Shown here one piece after another: positions 63,622 to 64,000 of a stretch of DNA of 64,000 nucleotides. Numbering within the stretch: the stretch's first letter is position 1; each line of letters opens with the position of its first letter. The DNA lies in the NCBI GenBank assembly GCA_027494115.1, contig JAOSJL010000001.1:1389926-1453925 (forward strand), given 5' to 3'. The notes below the pieces were generated by a model. That model saw only the letters and a program-made list of their open reading frames with translations. It was not told where the DNA came from and searched no databases. A program made the position numbers and the translations under genes. The DNA comes from Acidimicrobiia bacterium (GTDB lineage Bacteria > Actinomycetota > Acidimicrobiia > IMCC26256 > JAOSJL01).

Positions 63622-64000
63622 GTGCGAAGGCTCGCAGTGTTGACGGTGGGTGCGGCGCTTCTACTCGCCGCCTGTTCCTCGGGAGACGGCACGGCGAGCG
63701 ACGGGTCGAGCACCTCCGGAAGTGATCCCTCCGAGACGACATCGGGTGACACCACGACCACCATCGAGGCAGACGCGGGTGACTGCCCCGTCGGCACCTG
63801 GCGTTGGTCGGGTGAAGAGTTCCAGCGATTCTGGGACGTGATCGCCTCCGAGTCGGGCGGCGAGTTCACCGCGACCGGCGACATCACCGTCGAGTTCCGC
63901 GCCGACGGCACCTTCACGTGGACCGTCGACTACTCGATCACGATTGCAGCCGGTGGTGCAGCCGGGCCGACCACGACCTTGAAGGGTGATCTGACCGGCA
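63622..64000 (+). CDS. Lipoprotein (5' part, runs off right edge)
   Basis: GTG 63622 follows GAGGAG and gives VRRLAVLTVGAALLLAACSS, a signal peptide with lipobox LAAC, then a Ser/Thr/Gly-rich linker and DCPVGTWRWSGEEFQRFWDV, TGDITVEFRADGTFTWTVDY. The start of a beta-barrel-like domain with a 'vGtW..s..........' strand is seen often in actinobacterial lipoproteins of unknown role. The frame is open to the end of the window (126 codons). Confidence 0.85.
   Translation, partial: MRRLAVLTVGAALLLAACSSGDGTASDGSSTSGSDPSETTSGDTTTTIEADAGDCPVGTWRWSGEEFQRFWDVIASESGGEFTATGDITVEFRADGTFTWTVDYSITIAAGGAAGPTTTLKGDLTG

Overview
The window is GC-rich, gene-dense DNA with frequent GTG/TTG starts, stop/start overlaps, and many LLM-class (probably F420-dependent) oxidoreductases, acyl-CoA dehydrogenases and CaiB-type CoA transferases. 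This suggests an actinobacterial chromosome, possibly an uncultured Acidimicrobiia-like lineage; the lineage is inference. There is one tRNA gene (initiator Met) and no rRNA, CRISPR array or transposase that I can see.

Region by region. (1) 1-1800: the 5' end of a phosphotransferase gene, a palindromic operator, an internally deleted flavin-dependent amine oxidase/desaturase-like gene, a SRPBCC protein and a tiny coiled-coil protein. (2) 1850-19130: a 17-kb, 12-gene co-directional catabolic operon with two acyl-CoA ligases, four LLM flavin oxidoreductases, a paired acyl-CoA dehydrogenase, an old-yellow-enzyme/dienoyl-CoA-reductase-like protein, a degenerate amidohydrolase, a double-hotdog dehydratase, a two-domain CoA transferase and an SDR. 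It looks like a complete CoA-thioester beta-oxidation-style route for a bulky, possibly terpenoid or steroid-like acid. (3) 19165-26740: SDR, epimerase, SnoaL and beta-barrel proteins, a carotenoid-cleavage-type oxygenase and a VOC protein. Two divergent promoters here share the same 20-bp motif. (4) 26987-28273: initiator tRNA followed by a 1.1-kb XRE/nucleotidyltransferase toxin-antitoxin-like cassette, flanked on its far side by a second copy of the tRNA 3' end. This is the most striking structure in the window. (5) 28557-38880: envelope glycosyltransferase, universal stress protein (with a second partial copy 6 kb away), GMC oxidoreductase, ThrE-type exporter with a repeat-rich extracytoplasmic region, GNAT, cupin, lipoprotein esterase and a carotenoid-glycoside acyltransferase-like protein. 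(6) 39005-48540: two DadA/PuuB-like FAD oxidoreductases, an alpha/beta-hydrolase with an altered nucleophile elbow, TetR and SDR divergent around a perfect operator, LLM oxidoreductases, SnoaL, VOC and MOSC proteins. (7) 48647-56470: an MmgE/PrpD protein, then a minus-strand set: beta-barrel protein, small membrane protein, two long-chain-alcohol-oxidase-like GMC proteins and a lipid-kinase-like protein, divergent from a GntR/FadR regulator. (8) 57313-64000: a sterol-methyltransferase-like enzyme, DUF2207 membrane protein, MFS transporter, membrane protein, two-domain VOC protein and a lipoprotein running off the right edge.

Thirteen genes between 19.5 and 55 kb are broken by single-base frameshifts, most at or near G/C runs, whereas the 1.8-19 kb operon is intact. 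I treat most of these as possible sequencing or assembly indels rather than proven pseudogenes. They are given as single features spanning both frames and typed 'pseudogene'.
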